Positions 1-6,284 are shown, counted from the stretch's first letter. The stretch is DNA of 8,388 nt from JACRPI01 sp041671005 (GCA_041671005.1 JBAZCJ010000054.1:1-8388), one strand, 5' to 3'. Notes: generated by a model from the sequence alone, not told the origin. Translations and numbers: made by a program.

Positions 1-11
1 TAATATCTTTT

Positions 12-37
12 CACTATCAAAGATAGTGAAGATAGTG
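12..37 (+). promoter_or_regulatory. Inverted-repeat operator upstream of regulator 1
   Basis: CACTATC (12-18) is followed by GATAGTG at 22-28 and again at 31-37. The left arm therefore pairs with the first right arm across 3 nt and with the second across 12 nt. The element lies 12 nt upstream of the TATA box. The 12-nt spaced version has an equivalent at the same distance before regulator 2, with different arm sequences. Its position and symmetry suggest a binding site for a dimeric regulator, most simply the AbrB-type product of the gene itself; that is inference. Confidence 0.65.
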
Positions 38-49
38 AAATGAGAAACC

Positions 50-57
50 TTTATATA
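50..57 (+). promoter_or_regulatory. Archaeal TATA box of regulator 1
   Basis: TTTATATA is preceded by the purine-rich GAGAAACC, which can serve as a BRE. It begins 30 nt before the ATG at 80, so transcription would start at or within a few bases of the start codon. No Shine-Dalgarno sequence is seen, which fits a leaderless mRNA. Confidence 0.75.
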
Positions 58-79
58 CTACATTTCATACCTTTCAGAT

Positions 80-976
80 ATGCGCAGAAAACTAATCAGA
101 CAAGGTGGCACAGGATTAACCTTCTATGTCCCAAAGAAGTGGATAGATGAAAAGAATCTCAAGCCAGGGGATGAAATAGCAGTTACAGTAGCAGATAACA
201 AGTTAGTTGTAGAGCCAGCAACAGGAGAAAAGAAACTAAAGAAAACACAAATAGAAATTACTGAGGGAGATTATGATCAATACAGAAGCTTAATTGGTGG
301 TCTTTACAGAGCAGGATATGACGAAATTACCGTAACATACACAGACAAAAATGTGATCCCAAACCTTCAAAAAACAATTGACTCATTATACGGCTTTGAA
401 ATATTTGATATTAATGAAAGTTCATGTACTATTCGTTCAGTCTATCATGAAGAAGAAACAGATATTAATGCTCATTTTCGAAAATCTGTTCAAATAATAA
501 AAACAATGTATACAATGATTGCAGAAGATTTGGAAAAAAAAAAAAATTCTTCTGAACAAATTCTTCAGGGTTTTCGTGTGGCATTGTTAAAACAACGTGA
601 TTTAATTTCACGTATCATCATTCAGAAAAGATTATTTGATGATCAGATTTTTCCTTATTACTCATTATCACATACAGTATGGAATATTGGAAGAAATTAT
701 TTTAATCTTTACAAAGCAATTGAAAAAAACTACAAATTATCAACAATAGACAAAGAATATTTCAAAAAAACAAATGCATTTTTCAATGAATTCTTTGAAA
801 ATTTTAATACCGTTTCACATACAAAGAAACATAATGCCTACAAAAAATTAATTCAAGAAGGAATTGAGATAATGAAATCACGAAATGCTACTCTTGTTAT
901 CTCTTATTGTATGGCTATTCTTATGCTTCTTCAATCATGCAATTCTCATATAATCTTGTTAAGCAATAAGTCGTAA
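80..976 (+). CDS. AbrB/SpoVT-type DNA-binding protein with PhoU-like helical domain (copy 1)
   Basis: This 298-residue protein is a likely transcription regulator in the cytoplasm. Residues 1 to about 48 form a SpoVT/AbrB-type swapped-hairpin domain (QGGTGLTFYVPKKW, then LKPGDEI and a final beta strand). Residues about 66-130 form a conserved middle part (YRSLIGGLYRAGYDEI, SLYGFEIFDI, SSCTIRS). Residues about 135-298 are mostly helical with a PhoU-like segment around LLKQRDLISRIII. This architecture is known in archaeal 'phosphate uptake regulator' annotations; a real link to phosphate is not shown here. The ATG is supported by its 30-nt distance from the TATA box. A run of 13 A at 534-546 codes EKKKN and could be prone to slippage. 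It is a paralogue of the gene at 6285-7184. Its 3' end overlaps the opposing kinase gene by 18 nt. Confidence 0.85.
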   Translation: MRRKLIRQGGTGLTFYVPKKWIDEKNLKPGDEIAVTVADNKLVVEPATGEKKLKKTQIEITEGDYDQYRSLIGGLYRAGYDEITVTYTDKNVIPNLQKTIDSLYGFEIFDINESSCTIRSVYHEEETDINAHFRKSVQIIKTMYTMIAEDLEKKKNSSEQILQGFRVALLKQRDLISRIIIQKRLFDDQIFPYYSLSHTVWNIGRNYFNLYKAIEKNYKLSTIDKEYFKKTNAFFNEFFENFNTVSHTKKHNAYKKLIQEGIEIMKSRNATLVISYCMAILMLLQSCNSHIILLSNKS

Positions 977-3163
977 TCCTTCTTTTATTTGTCTTTCCAA
1001 GAATGGAATTCGTTGTGTTTGGAATTGTAATGTTGCTTCTTCGTGAGGTGTTAACAATTCTCTTCGTGTGATTTGATATGCAGACTGTGCTTGGAAATAT
1101 AATAATCGTATTGCAGTAAACCCATTACATGTTTGTTCAAGATCTTGTATTGAGGGAGTATTTTTCCCTTGTATTCTATTTTTTTCAGAAATGTATGTTT
1201 TGAGTAATCTTCTTTCATCGTCGTTTGTTAAGTAATGTTTTTGTACAGAATAGTCTGAAACAACGCGTGCAATATCTAAAAGTCCGTTACCTCTTCCTGC
1301 ATGACCAAAGTCAATAAGGTAATATCCTATTCTGTTTTCTTTTCGTGTATCTTGGTGAATAAATTCATGGCCTTGTTCTATTTGTGAACCAACAAGAGTA
1401 CGTTGTAATCCAAGATCATAAACTAAAGGAATAATTCGTGATGCAACAGCTATTCTATCTAAATCCTTTTCTTTGCATAATCGTAAGGCAGGTTTTTCAT
1501 TTCCCAATTCGTCCATAATCTCTGTTCCATAAACATGCAATCGTGCAAGGATTCTCATCCAATTGTTCAAATATTGCATTGCTTCTTTTTTTGTACCTTG
1601 AAGTAATCTATCTGCTTTTGCATCTGAAACAAATGATTGAACAGTTACATATCGTGGTTCATCCCCAATTTGAACTAATGAAGGAACTTCAAGTTCACTG
1701 CGTGGCACATATAATCCTAGTCGAGAATCTCGTGAAAAATGATACAATGCAAGTGCTTCAATATCTGCTTCTTCTTTTTTCTCAACAAATTTTACTACTT
1801 GTCTTTTCCCATTTGGTTCTTGTATGATGTAAACTAAATTTTTACTTTTTTCTGCAGGAATTCCATCAACTATTTCATGTTGCGATGCAAGTATTCCTGC
1901 ATGTTCTTCTCCTACACCATGTATAAGAAGAGCTTCAGCAACAGAATTATTACAGACGTTACTGACAGGAGATTTTCCACTCACTTCAAAACGTTCTTTT
2001 TTTGGACGCCAGGAATCACCAGAAATAAATAATGGATGTTCTGGGTAAGTAATTTTTGGAAACTTAAAAGCTCCACAATAACCATTTTCAACAGGTTTCC
2101 ATAAAAATTTCCATCCTTCTGCAAATGCTTGTTCTTCACCAACATCTTCAATATGTTCATTAATTACATATTGAAATTGCTCTCTCAAATGTTCAGGCAA
2201 TCGTGCATAAAATGCTTGAGGATTTCTAATAGTTGCAGGATTAAATGTTAATTTTTCAACTGTTTCAGGAATAATCATATCTGTTATATCTTTCTGCCAG
2301 CACACATCAAGTTCACGTACTCCGTGAGGAATAGCATTTGGAATTTGTGCGTTAAAGGCATATAGTTGTCGTACACGAGGTAATTCAGCAACAGAACAAT
2401 TATCTATTCCTAAAAATGTCAGATGTGCAGGATACACTCTTCCAGTAAATCTTTTTCCAGGAGTATACTGTTCTAATTTTTCTACACCTTCAATATCTTC
2501 ACATTGTGTGCATCCAAGATATAATGCTCGTAATGAAGGTGTGACAATAACATTGTCTAAATTAGTATTCCCAGCATTAAATAGTTCTAATGCAGAGTAT
2601 GATGTTAAATCAACTGTTCCTTGAATTTGATCATTCCAACTCACAATTAACTGTTTTAAAGAGTGTGAACCTCTAAAAAAGTGAGTTGTAATATTTGTAT
2701 TGCAGAGCGCTACAGTGACAATTCCTCCAGGTAATTCTAAGCTATCAGTTACTGGTGCATGAGATAAATCAACATGTTTAACTTGAACTCCTTTTGCTTT
2801 AAGATAATCAAAAAATATATTCATTGCTCGAGTAAAATATTCAGGGTCTTGTGCAAGAATTGGAAGTTGTTTATCTTTAGAGTTATGAGAATTATGATAC
2901 TTTACTTCAAAGTCAGTTCTTTCAGTATATTGTGGGGGTTCAAATTCTTTTCCAGCAAGAAGGGTTAATTCAGGTGTAATCCCTGTTTCCCATGTTTGGG
3001 CAGTAAGTGCTCCAGAAACTAATAATGTTGCAATATCACGTGCAATTGTTTCATTAGGGGTACTAATTTTTTCTGTCAATAACTCATCTAAAGAAAGAGT
3101 TCTATACCTATCAAGAAATGTGACTATATTGCTCTCTATTCTAAACCCAGTTCCATCAAGCAT
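959..3163 (-). CDS. Leucine-rich-repeat-like protein fused to APH-type kinase (copy 1)
   Basis: This 734-residue cytoplasmic protein has no signal peptide. Residues 1-125 are unassigned. Residues about 126-310 show LRR-like periodicity (for example SLRALYLGCTQCEDI near 210-224 and VRELDVCWQKDI near 282-293). Residues about 390-734 form an aminoglycoside-phosphotransferase/choline-kinase-type fold. Visible motifs are the nucleotide lysine K458 in VVKFV, a possible partner E469, the catalytic loop HQDTRKEN (H603, D605, N610) and the metal-binding D618 of IDFG. All core catalytic residues are present, so it is probably active; the family phosphorylates hydroxyl groups of small molecules or proteins, and the substrate here is unknown. 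A conserved stretch before the lysine (PVSNVCNNSVAEALL, HGVGEEHA) is shared with the second kinase. The ATG at 3163 follows an in-frame stop and a TATA box 32 nt away. Confidence 0.8.
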   Translation of the reverse strand: MLDGTGFRIESNIVTFLDRYRTLSLDELLTEKISTPNETIARDIATLLVSGALTAQTWETGITPELTLLAGKEFEPPQYTERTDFEVKYHNSHNSKDKQLPILAQDPEYFTRAMNIFFDYLKAKGVQVKHVDLSHAPVTDSLELPGGIVTVALCNTNITTHFFRGSHSLKQLIVSWNDQIQGTVDLTSYSALELFNAGNTNLDNVIVTPSLRALYLGCTQCEDIEGVEKLEQYTPGKRFTGRVYPAHLTFLGIDNCSVAELPRVRQLYAFNAQIPNAIPHGVRELDVCWQKDITDMIIPETVEKLTFNPATIRNPQAFYARLPEHLREQFQYVINEHIEDVGEEQAFAEGWKFLWKPVENGYCGAFKFPKITYPEHPLFISGDSWRPKKERFEVSGKSPVSNVCNNSVAEALLIHGVGEEHAGILASQHEIVDGIPAEKSKNLVYIIQEPNGKRQVVKFVEKKEEADIEALALYHFSRDSRLGLYVPRSELEVPSLVQIGDEPRYVTVQSFVSDAKADRLLQGTKKEAMQYLNNWMRILARLHVYGTEIMDELGNEKPALRLCKEKDLDRIAVASRIIPLVYDLGLQRTLVGSQIEQGHEFIHQDTRKENRIGYYLIDFGHAGRGNGLLDIARVVSDYSVQKHYLTNDDERRLLKTYISEKNRIQGKNTPSIQDLEQTCNGFTAIRLLYFQAQSAYQITRRELLTPHEEATLQFQTQRIPFLERQIKEGLRLIA

Positions 3164-3187
3164 TTTAATAGCTTAAAGAAGAGGTTG

Positions 3188-3195
3188 TTTATAAA
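3188..3195 (-). promoter_or_regulatory. TATA box of the copy 1 LRR-kinase gene
   Basis: TTTATAAA lies with its upstream edge 32 nt before the ATG at 3163, the same geometry as at the two regulator genes. This places transcription start next to the start codon. The box is itself palindromic, so direction is set by the gene it precedes. Confidence 0.6.
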
Positions 3196-3212
3196 TGTTT
3201 TTACTATTTTAT

Positions 3213-3224
3213 CACTAGTTAGTG
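3213..3224 (-). promoter_or_regulatory. CACTA/TAGTG palindrome upstream of the kinase TATA box
   Basis: CACTA-GT-TAGTG is a perfect 5-nt inverted repeat, extendable to 7-nt arms with one mismatch. It lies 17 nt upstream of the kinase TATA box. The half-site equals the core of the regulator 1 operator (CACTATC/GATAGTG), although the spacing differs. It could be a second target of regulator 1. Five-base arms are short, so the support is moderate. Confidence 0.4.
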
Positions 3225-3403
3225 GTAATATATTTTATTCCTTTTGATGTACGCGGCGTTGTTTTATCTTTAAAAGGAAAGACATGTTCTTGTAAAATTC
3301 GTTTAGTTTCAAGTATGTCTTATATTGTTACGTGGTTTAATAATCATTAGTTTAAAGATAAGTTAGTATAATGTAATCTCAGATCAACAAACCATAATAA
3401 AAA
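3225..3403. other. Non-coding AT-rich stretch before the integrase remnant
   Basis: No open frame of note, RNA gene or clear promoter is visible here. A short plus-strand reading near 3241-3270 (LLMYAALFYL then stop) recalls hydrophobic integrase segments but is in a different frame from the remnant at 3404, so it is not called. The stretch is probably decayed sequence left after loss of an inserted element. Confidence 0.4.
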
Positions 3404-3508
3404 ATGACATACGAAACACTTCGTATGACTCTTAAACGGCTGTTTGATAAGGCAGGTATAAAGAAACGTTTCAATCTGCATATATTCAAACATTCAAAGT
3501 CAAAATAA
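3404..3508 (+). pseudogene. Remnant of an archaeal tyrosine recombinase (integrase)
   Basis: This 34-codon open frame reads MTYETLRMTLKRLF then DKAGIKKRFNLHIFKHS. It matches from memory the C-terminal core of archaeal XerA-like integrases, where the typical text is MTY..LR..LKR...AGIKKR.NPHLFRHSRAT. That segment carries the HxxR catalytic box. Here the box reads HIFK, so the catalytic arginine is replaced by lysine, and a stop follows within four codons of the HS. The N-terminal arm-binding region, the first catalytic arginine and the C-terminal tyrosine are absent, and an in-frame stop (TAA at 3398) lies just upstream. It is almost certainly dead and marks a past integration event between the kinase gene and the next minus-strand gene. 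Confidence 0.75.
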
Positions 3509-3525
3509 TGGTTGCTCTATTGCGG

Positions 3526-3531
3526 AAAAAA
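3526..3531 (-). terminator. U-tract terminator after the 269-residue protein gene
   Basis: The minus strand reads TTTTTT directly after the TAA stop at 3533-3535. Archaeal RNA polymerase stops on short U-tracts without a hairpin, so this is a plausible terminator. No stem-loop is seen next to it. Confidence 0.45.
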
Positions 3532-3532
3532 G

Positions 3533-4342
3533 TTACTGATCTTTCATTGTTGTTAGAGCTGTAATGTATTTCACTACTTCTTCAAGATTTGCAGGTGCAA
3601 CATATTGCTGTAATCCTTTTCTGAGAATAGAACTAAACTTTGTTGAATTGTATATATCGCTTTGCGCTTGTTCAAGCGCTTTCAGTGTTACCCCTACGAG
3701 ACGGCTACCCGTGTAGTCTAGGTAACTGCCGCCACCGACATACGATCTGATTTTAAGAGTGTCGACAAACCAAGCCCGCATTGTTGGTTTTTGTCGTAAT
3801 CCTTTATCAAAATGTAAATCCAAAACTCGTTCAGCACTATTAGATTTCTGAAAAGCAAGTTCTGCATGTTCTTGAAGATCTCTTCCTCTCGCTAATGTAT
3901 TCAAAACTTCTGCAACAGACTTATTTTCAGGCTGCCAAACTCCCTTTTTTTTGACATATCCGTTCCCATCTGCTTCATAAACTTGTGATTGCGTAAGATA
4001 AAGATTATTTTTGTTTGATTTTGCTTCTTCCCATAGTTCTTTAGACTCTTCTGAAACACCCTTATTAAGTTTACCTTGCCAGTGATATCCTTGACTATCT
4101 TTTATCACATGGGAAAGAAGAGTAGGAGAATCTAATTCAATAACAACATCGCCTTTTACTCCAGTAATAGCAACATCTCCTGTAAAAATATATGTAACCC
4201 CCCATGTTTCTGGGAAAGCAAATTGTTTTGCTAAAGCTATATCCACTGAAATGGGTTTTTCTCCTGCTTCAATAAGTATTGGCAGTTGTTCAATAAATTT
4301 TCCAAAATGTGGTGTAAATCCTTCTCCTAAATTTAAATCCAT
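3533..4342 (-). CDS. Hypothetical protein with GC-rich, possibly diversified segment
   Basis: I do not recognise a named family for this 269-residue protein; no signal peptide or membrane segment is visible. The N-terminal half is mixed alpha/beta (VDIALAKQFAFPETWGV at 33-49, GDVAITGVKGDVVIEL at 55-70). The middle holds LTQSQVYEADGNGYVKKKGVWQPENK, wording that recalls uncharacterised DPANN archaeal proteins. Residues 188-218 (around WFVDTLKIRSYVGGGSYLDY and SRLVGV) come from DNA that is 54% GC (49 of 90 bases at 3691-3780), while the adjacent 90 bases at 3781-3870 have 32%. That segment is rich in Gly, Tyr, Ser and NNY codons, as in variable regions written by diversity-generating retroelements. 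No reverse transcriptase or template repeat is in the window. The start ATG follows a TATA-like box 31 nt away and an in-frame stop. Confidence 0.7.
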   Translation of the reverse strand: MDLNLGEGFTPHFGKFIEQLPILIEAGEKPISVDIALAKQFAFPETWGVTYIFTGDVAITGVKGDVVIELDSPTLLSHVIKDSQGYHWQGKLNKGVSEESKELWEEAKSNKNNLYLTQSQVYEADGNGYVKKKGVWQPENKSVAEVLNTLARGRDLQEHAELAFQKSNSAERVLDLHFDKGLRQKPTMRAWFVDTLKIRSYVGGGSYLDYTGSRLVGVTLKALEQAQSDIYNSTKFSSILRKGLQQYVAPANLEEVVKYITALTTMKDQ

Positions 4343-4363
4343 TGTGTCATCATCTAATATTGT

Positions 4364-4373
4364 TTAATATTAA
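4364..4373 (-). promoter_or_regulatory. TATA-like box of the 269-residue protein gene
   Basis: TTAATATTAA is placed with its upstream edge 31 nt before the ATG at 4342. This is the same distance as at the other promoters here and suggests a separate, leaderless transcript rather than read-through from the lipoprotein operon. Confidence 0.45.
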
Positions 4374-4376
4374 TTC

Positions 4377-4390
4377 TAACCTCGAGGTTA
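4377..4390. promoter_or_regulatory. 14-nt perfect palindrome next to a TATA-like box
   Basis: TAACCTCGAGGTTA is a perfect, loopless palindrome with a GC-rich centre in an otherwise AT-rich spacer. It ends 3 nt upstream of the TATA-like box of the 269-residue protein gene. It is more likely an operator than a terminator because a hairpin would lack a loop and no U-tract follows. Its sequence differs from the CACTA and CATATC operators of the regulator genes. Confidence 0.4.
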
Positions 4391-4430
4391 TTTATTATTT
4401 CATCACGAATATTCCTGTTTCATTTTTTTC

Positions 4431-5255
4431 TTATTCAAATGATTTATTTGCATATTCCACAAAAAAATCAAAAGTTTCTTTTATTGTTCTTAATTTTACA
4501 GGATCTACAACTTCTGGTTGAATCCAAATCATAAATGTGTCAGCATAAAAAGCAGTAAGAGGTCTTTGTACTAATAATGAATAAGGTGAAGGAATATCTG
4601 AATTATGCCAAGGGATTTTAATAGAATCTCCTCTTTGTTGATTATATGAATATTGTATTCCATCACAACGCCAGTCAGTAATAGTATCTTCTCCGACAAC
4701 AATTCTATTAGAATTAAGTCCTTGAATAATGACTTCAAAAGAAGAACAGCTGTCTTCATATCCAGTACGAAGTGTTGTTTCAACAGAATATGTTATATGC
4801 ATTGAGTTTACAGGAGATTTAGTGAATAAACTCCAAAAAGTATGTTTATTTACTGTTATATCTGTTTTATAGATCGGGAGATCATTTTGTCTTTCAATAG
4901 TTATTGATTCCCCAAAATAAGATGCATTTAATGAAACTCTTAATTCATAAGATAATTGGTTACCTACAACAACAAGTTCATTGCACCAGCTTGGAGGGAT
5001 AATTTGTCCTGCGTTTTCATAGTAGTCTTTTTGTAATTGGTCACACGCTTGGTCAGACATTTTTCTAAGTTCGGTAATATTTGTTTCTTGGGGAGTAATA
5101 TATGTTTGAATATATTGGATTAATTTTTCTTCGTCAATATTAGCTGTAATTGGAAAAGTGATTTCAGGGTTTTCTAATTTATTTGGTTTCGGACATCCTG
5201 ATGATATTATTGTTGCTAATCCGACTAATCCTGTTAATGCTGTTGTTGCTTTCAT
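4431..5255 (-). CDS. Predicted lipoprotein A, second gene of the lipoprotein operon
   Basis: This 274-residue protein is predicted to be exported and lipid-anchored on the outer face of the cell membrane. Residues 1-20 are a short signal peptide (MKATTALTGLVGLATIISSG) with the modified cysteine expected at C21. The -3 position is serine instead of the usual aliphatic residue, so the lipobox is not canonical. The mature part has no recognised domain. It shares with lipoprotein B the stretch LEN.E.T.P.T near 27-37, EKLIQY near 43-49, CDGIQYS at 197-203 and TFDFFVEYA near 261-269. C170 and C197 have counterparts in B and could form a disulfide. Function is unknown; a surface binding role is a guess. 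It starts 19 nt after the stop of lipoprotein B with its own Shine-Dalgarno site, so the two are almost certainly co-transcribed. Confidence 0.8.
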   Translation of the reverse strand: MKATTALTGLVGLATIISSGCPKPNKLENPEITFPITANIDEEKLIQYIQTYITPQETNITELRKMSDQACDQLQKDYYENAGQIIPPSWCNELVVVGNQLSYELRVSLNASYFGESITIERQNDLPIYKTDITVNKHTFWSLFTKSPVNSMHITYSVETTLRTGYEDSCSSFEVIIQGLNSNRIVVGEDTITDWRCDGIQYSYNQQRGDSIKIPWHNSDIPSPYSLLVQRPLTAFYADTFMIWIQPEVVDPVKLRTIKETFDFFVEYANKSFE

Positions 5256-5262
5256 TTTACTT

Positions 5263-5268
5263 CTCCTT
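5263..5268 (-). promoter_or_regulatory. Shine-Dalgarno site for lipoprotein A
   Basis: The minus strand reads AAGGAG, 7 nt before the ATG at 5255. It sits in the 19-nt spacer after lipoprotein B. This clear site for an internal operon gene contrasts with the apparently leaderless first genes in the window, a usual archaeal pattern. Confidence 0.7.
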
Positions 5269-5274
5269 ACTTTT

Positions 5275-6117
5275 TTATTTTTCTGTTAAAGTTTGAGCCC
5301 CATATTTTACTAAATAATCAAATGTTTGTTGAACCGTTGATAATTCTGGACGGGTCATAGTTGCTGAAGTAATAGGAATTCCATTTTCACTCTTACTGAA
5401 CCAATTATCTCTAGTTTTAAGCAAACTATTGTTTGTAGAAAGAATATACGCATAATCAACTGTATCATACCCTTCATAATCTTCTATAGAATCTTTTTTT
5501 GGGTTGGAAGATTGTGAATATTGTATTCCATCGCATTTACTGTCTCTAATCATATTATGAGTTACGACGATACCATCTGAAGGTTCAGTTCCATAAAGAT
5601 GAACTTCTAAATAATCGCTGCTGGTGCAATCTTTTTTTGAAAAAAATTGGGCAGGATTTTCTGTTGACGAAACAATAAGGTTATAATTAACTACTGCATA
5701 TGATATTTTGAATGAAGTGGGTTGTTTATCGTAAGCATATGTAGTCCATTGTAACCCTGGATCATCAGAGGAATTTAATGTGGTCAAATATAATTCGTTA
5801 AATTGTTCTCCTTTTTTCCCATTACTTTTTTTTAGGTCTGAAGAGATAGATATATTGGTTAATGGGATGTCATTTATTTCACATCTTTGATAAGGGCTAT
5901 AAACTGTAGGTTGTCCTACTATTACTGTTTTACTTTCTAAATCTTTACAATGTCCATGCGTAGTTAAATATTGAATTAATTTTTCTTTGTCATTATCAAT
6001 AATAAGTGTAACTGGAGACGTGACTTCAAAGTTTTCTAATCTGTTTACTTTCGGACATCCTGATGATACTATTGTTGCTAATCCGACTAATCCTGTTAAT
6101 GCTGTTATTGTTTTCAT
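5275..6117 (-). CDS. Predicted lipoprotein B, first gene of the lipoprotein operon
   Basis: This 280-residue paralogue of lipoprotein A has a signal peptide MKTITALTGLVGLATIVSSG and the predicted lipidated cysteine C21, placing it on the outer membrane face. The first 69 nt around the signal peptide match lipoprotein A at 66 positions. The mature parts share only islands: KEKLIQY at 44-50, a cysteine at 164, CDGIQYS at 195-201 and QQTFDYLVKYG near 263-272. No known domain is recognised and the function is unknown. It is transcribed away from regulator 2, with 167 bp between the two start codons, so the regulator 2 operator also lies within reach of this operon's promoter. A TATA box for it is not clear; ATAAAAAAA around 6144-6152 is a weak candidate. 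Confidence 0.8.
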   Translation of the reverse strand: MKTITALTGLVGLATIVSSGCPKVNRLENFEVTSPVTLIIDNDKEKLIQYLTTHGHCKDLESKTVIVGQPTVYSPYQRCEINDIPLTNISISSDLKKSNGKKGEQFNELYLTTLNSSDDPGLQWTTYAYDKQPTSFKISYAVVNYNLIVSSTENPAQFFSKKDCTSSDYLEVHLYGTEPSDGIVVTHNMIRDSKCDGIQYSQSSNPKKDSIEDYEGYDTVDYAYILSTNNSLLKTRDNWFSKSENGIPITSATMTRPELSTVQQTFDYLVKYGAQTLTEK

Positions 6118-6217
6118 TTTTCTTTACTTCATTCTTTGTTGAATTTTTTTATGATCCTTTTTCACCCTTAAATGTCATTACGGAGTAGAAACAAGTGTTT
6201 ATCATTAATATCTTTTG

Positions 6218-6241
6218 CATATCAAAAATATTAAAGATATG
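6218..6241 (+). promoter_or_regulatory. Inverted-repeat operator upstream of regulator 2
   Basis: CATATC (6218-6223) pairs with GATATG (6236-6241) across 12 nt. The element ends 13 nt before the TATA box and is at the place of the 12-37 element of copy 1. Both arms differ from copy 1, yet they still pair with each other. It sits in the divergent region between regulator 2 and the lipoprotein operon, so it may affect both directions. Confidence 0.6.
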
Positions 6242-6254
6242 AAATAAGGAAATA

Positions 6255-6262
6255 TTTATATA
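6255..6262 (+). promoter_or_regulatory. Archaeal TATA box of regulator 2
   Basis: TTTATATA begins exactly 30 nt before the ATG at 6285, as in copy 1. It is preceded by purine-rich AAGGAAA as a possible BRE. A leaderless transcript is expected; no ribosome binding site lies before the start. Confidence 0.75.
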
Positions 6263-6284
6263 TAAAGAGTCCCTTCCATACCTT

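Noticed and set aside
1543..1827. 94-codon plus-strand open frame
   Set aside because: It lies antisense to the well-supported kinase domain of the 734-residue protein, has leucine-rich low-complexity content and no promoter.
2774..2968. 64-codon plus-strand open frame
   Set aside because: It is antisense within the LRR-kinase gene, has no promoter or ribosome binding site, and has a composition typical of a shadow frame.
80..3163. Module as a classical toxin-antitoxin pair (AbrB-type antitoxin with kinase toxin)
   Set aside because: The genes are convergent with separate promoters, the regulator is far longer than AbrB-type antitoxins, and the kinase is not of the HipA family. A toxic role cannot be excluded but nothing in the sequence supports it.
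3241..3270. Possible upstream integrase fragment (LLMYAALFYL)
   Set aside because: It is only ten residues, in a different frame from the remnant at 3404, and lacks the expected arginine motif.
4571..4783. 70-codon minus-strand open frame
   Set aside because: It overlaps lipoprotein A in another frame, and lipoprotein A is supported by its paralogue, signal peptide and Shine-Dalgarno site.
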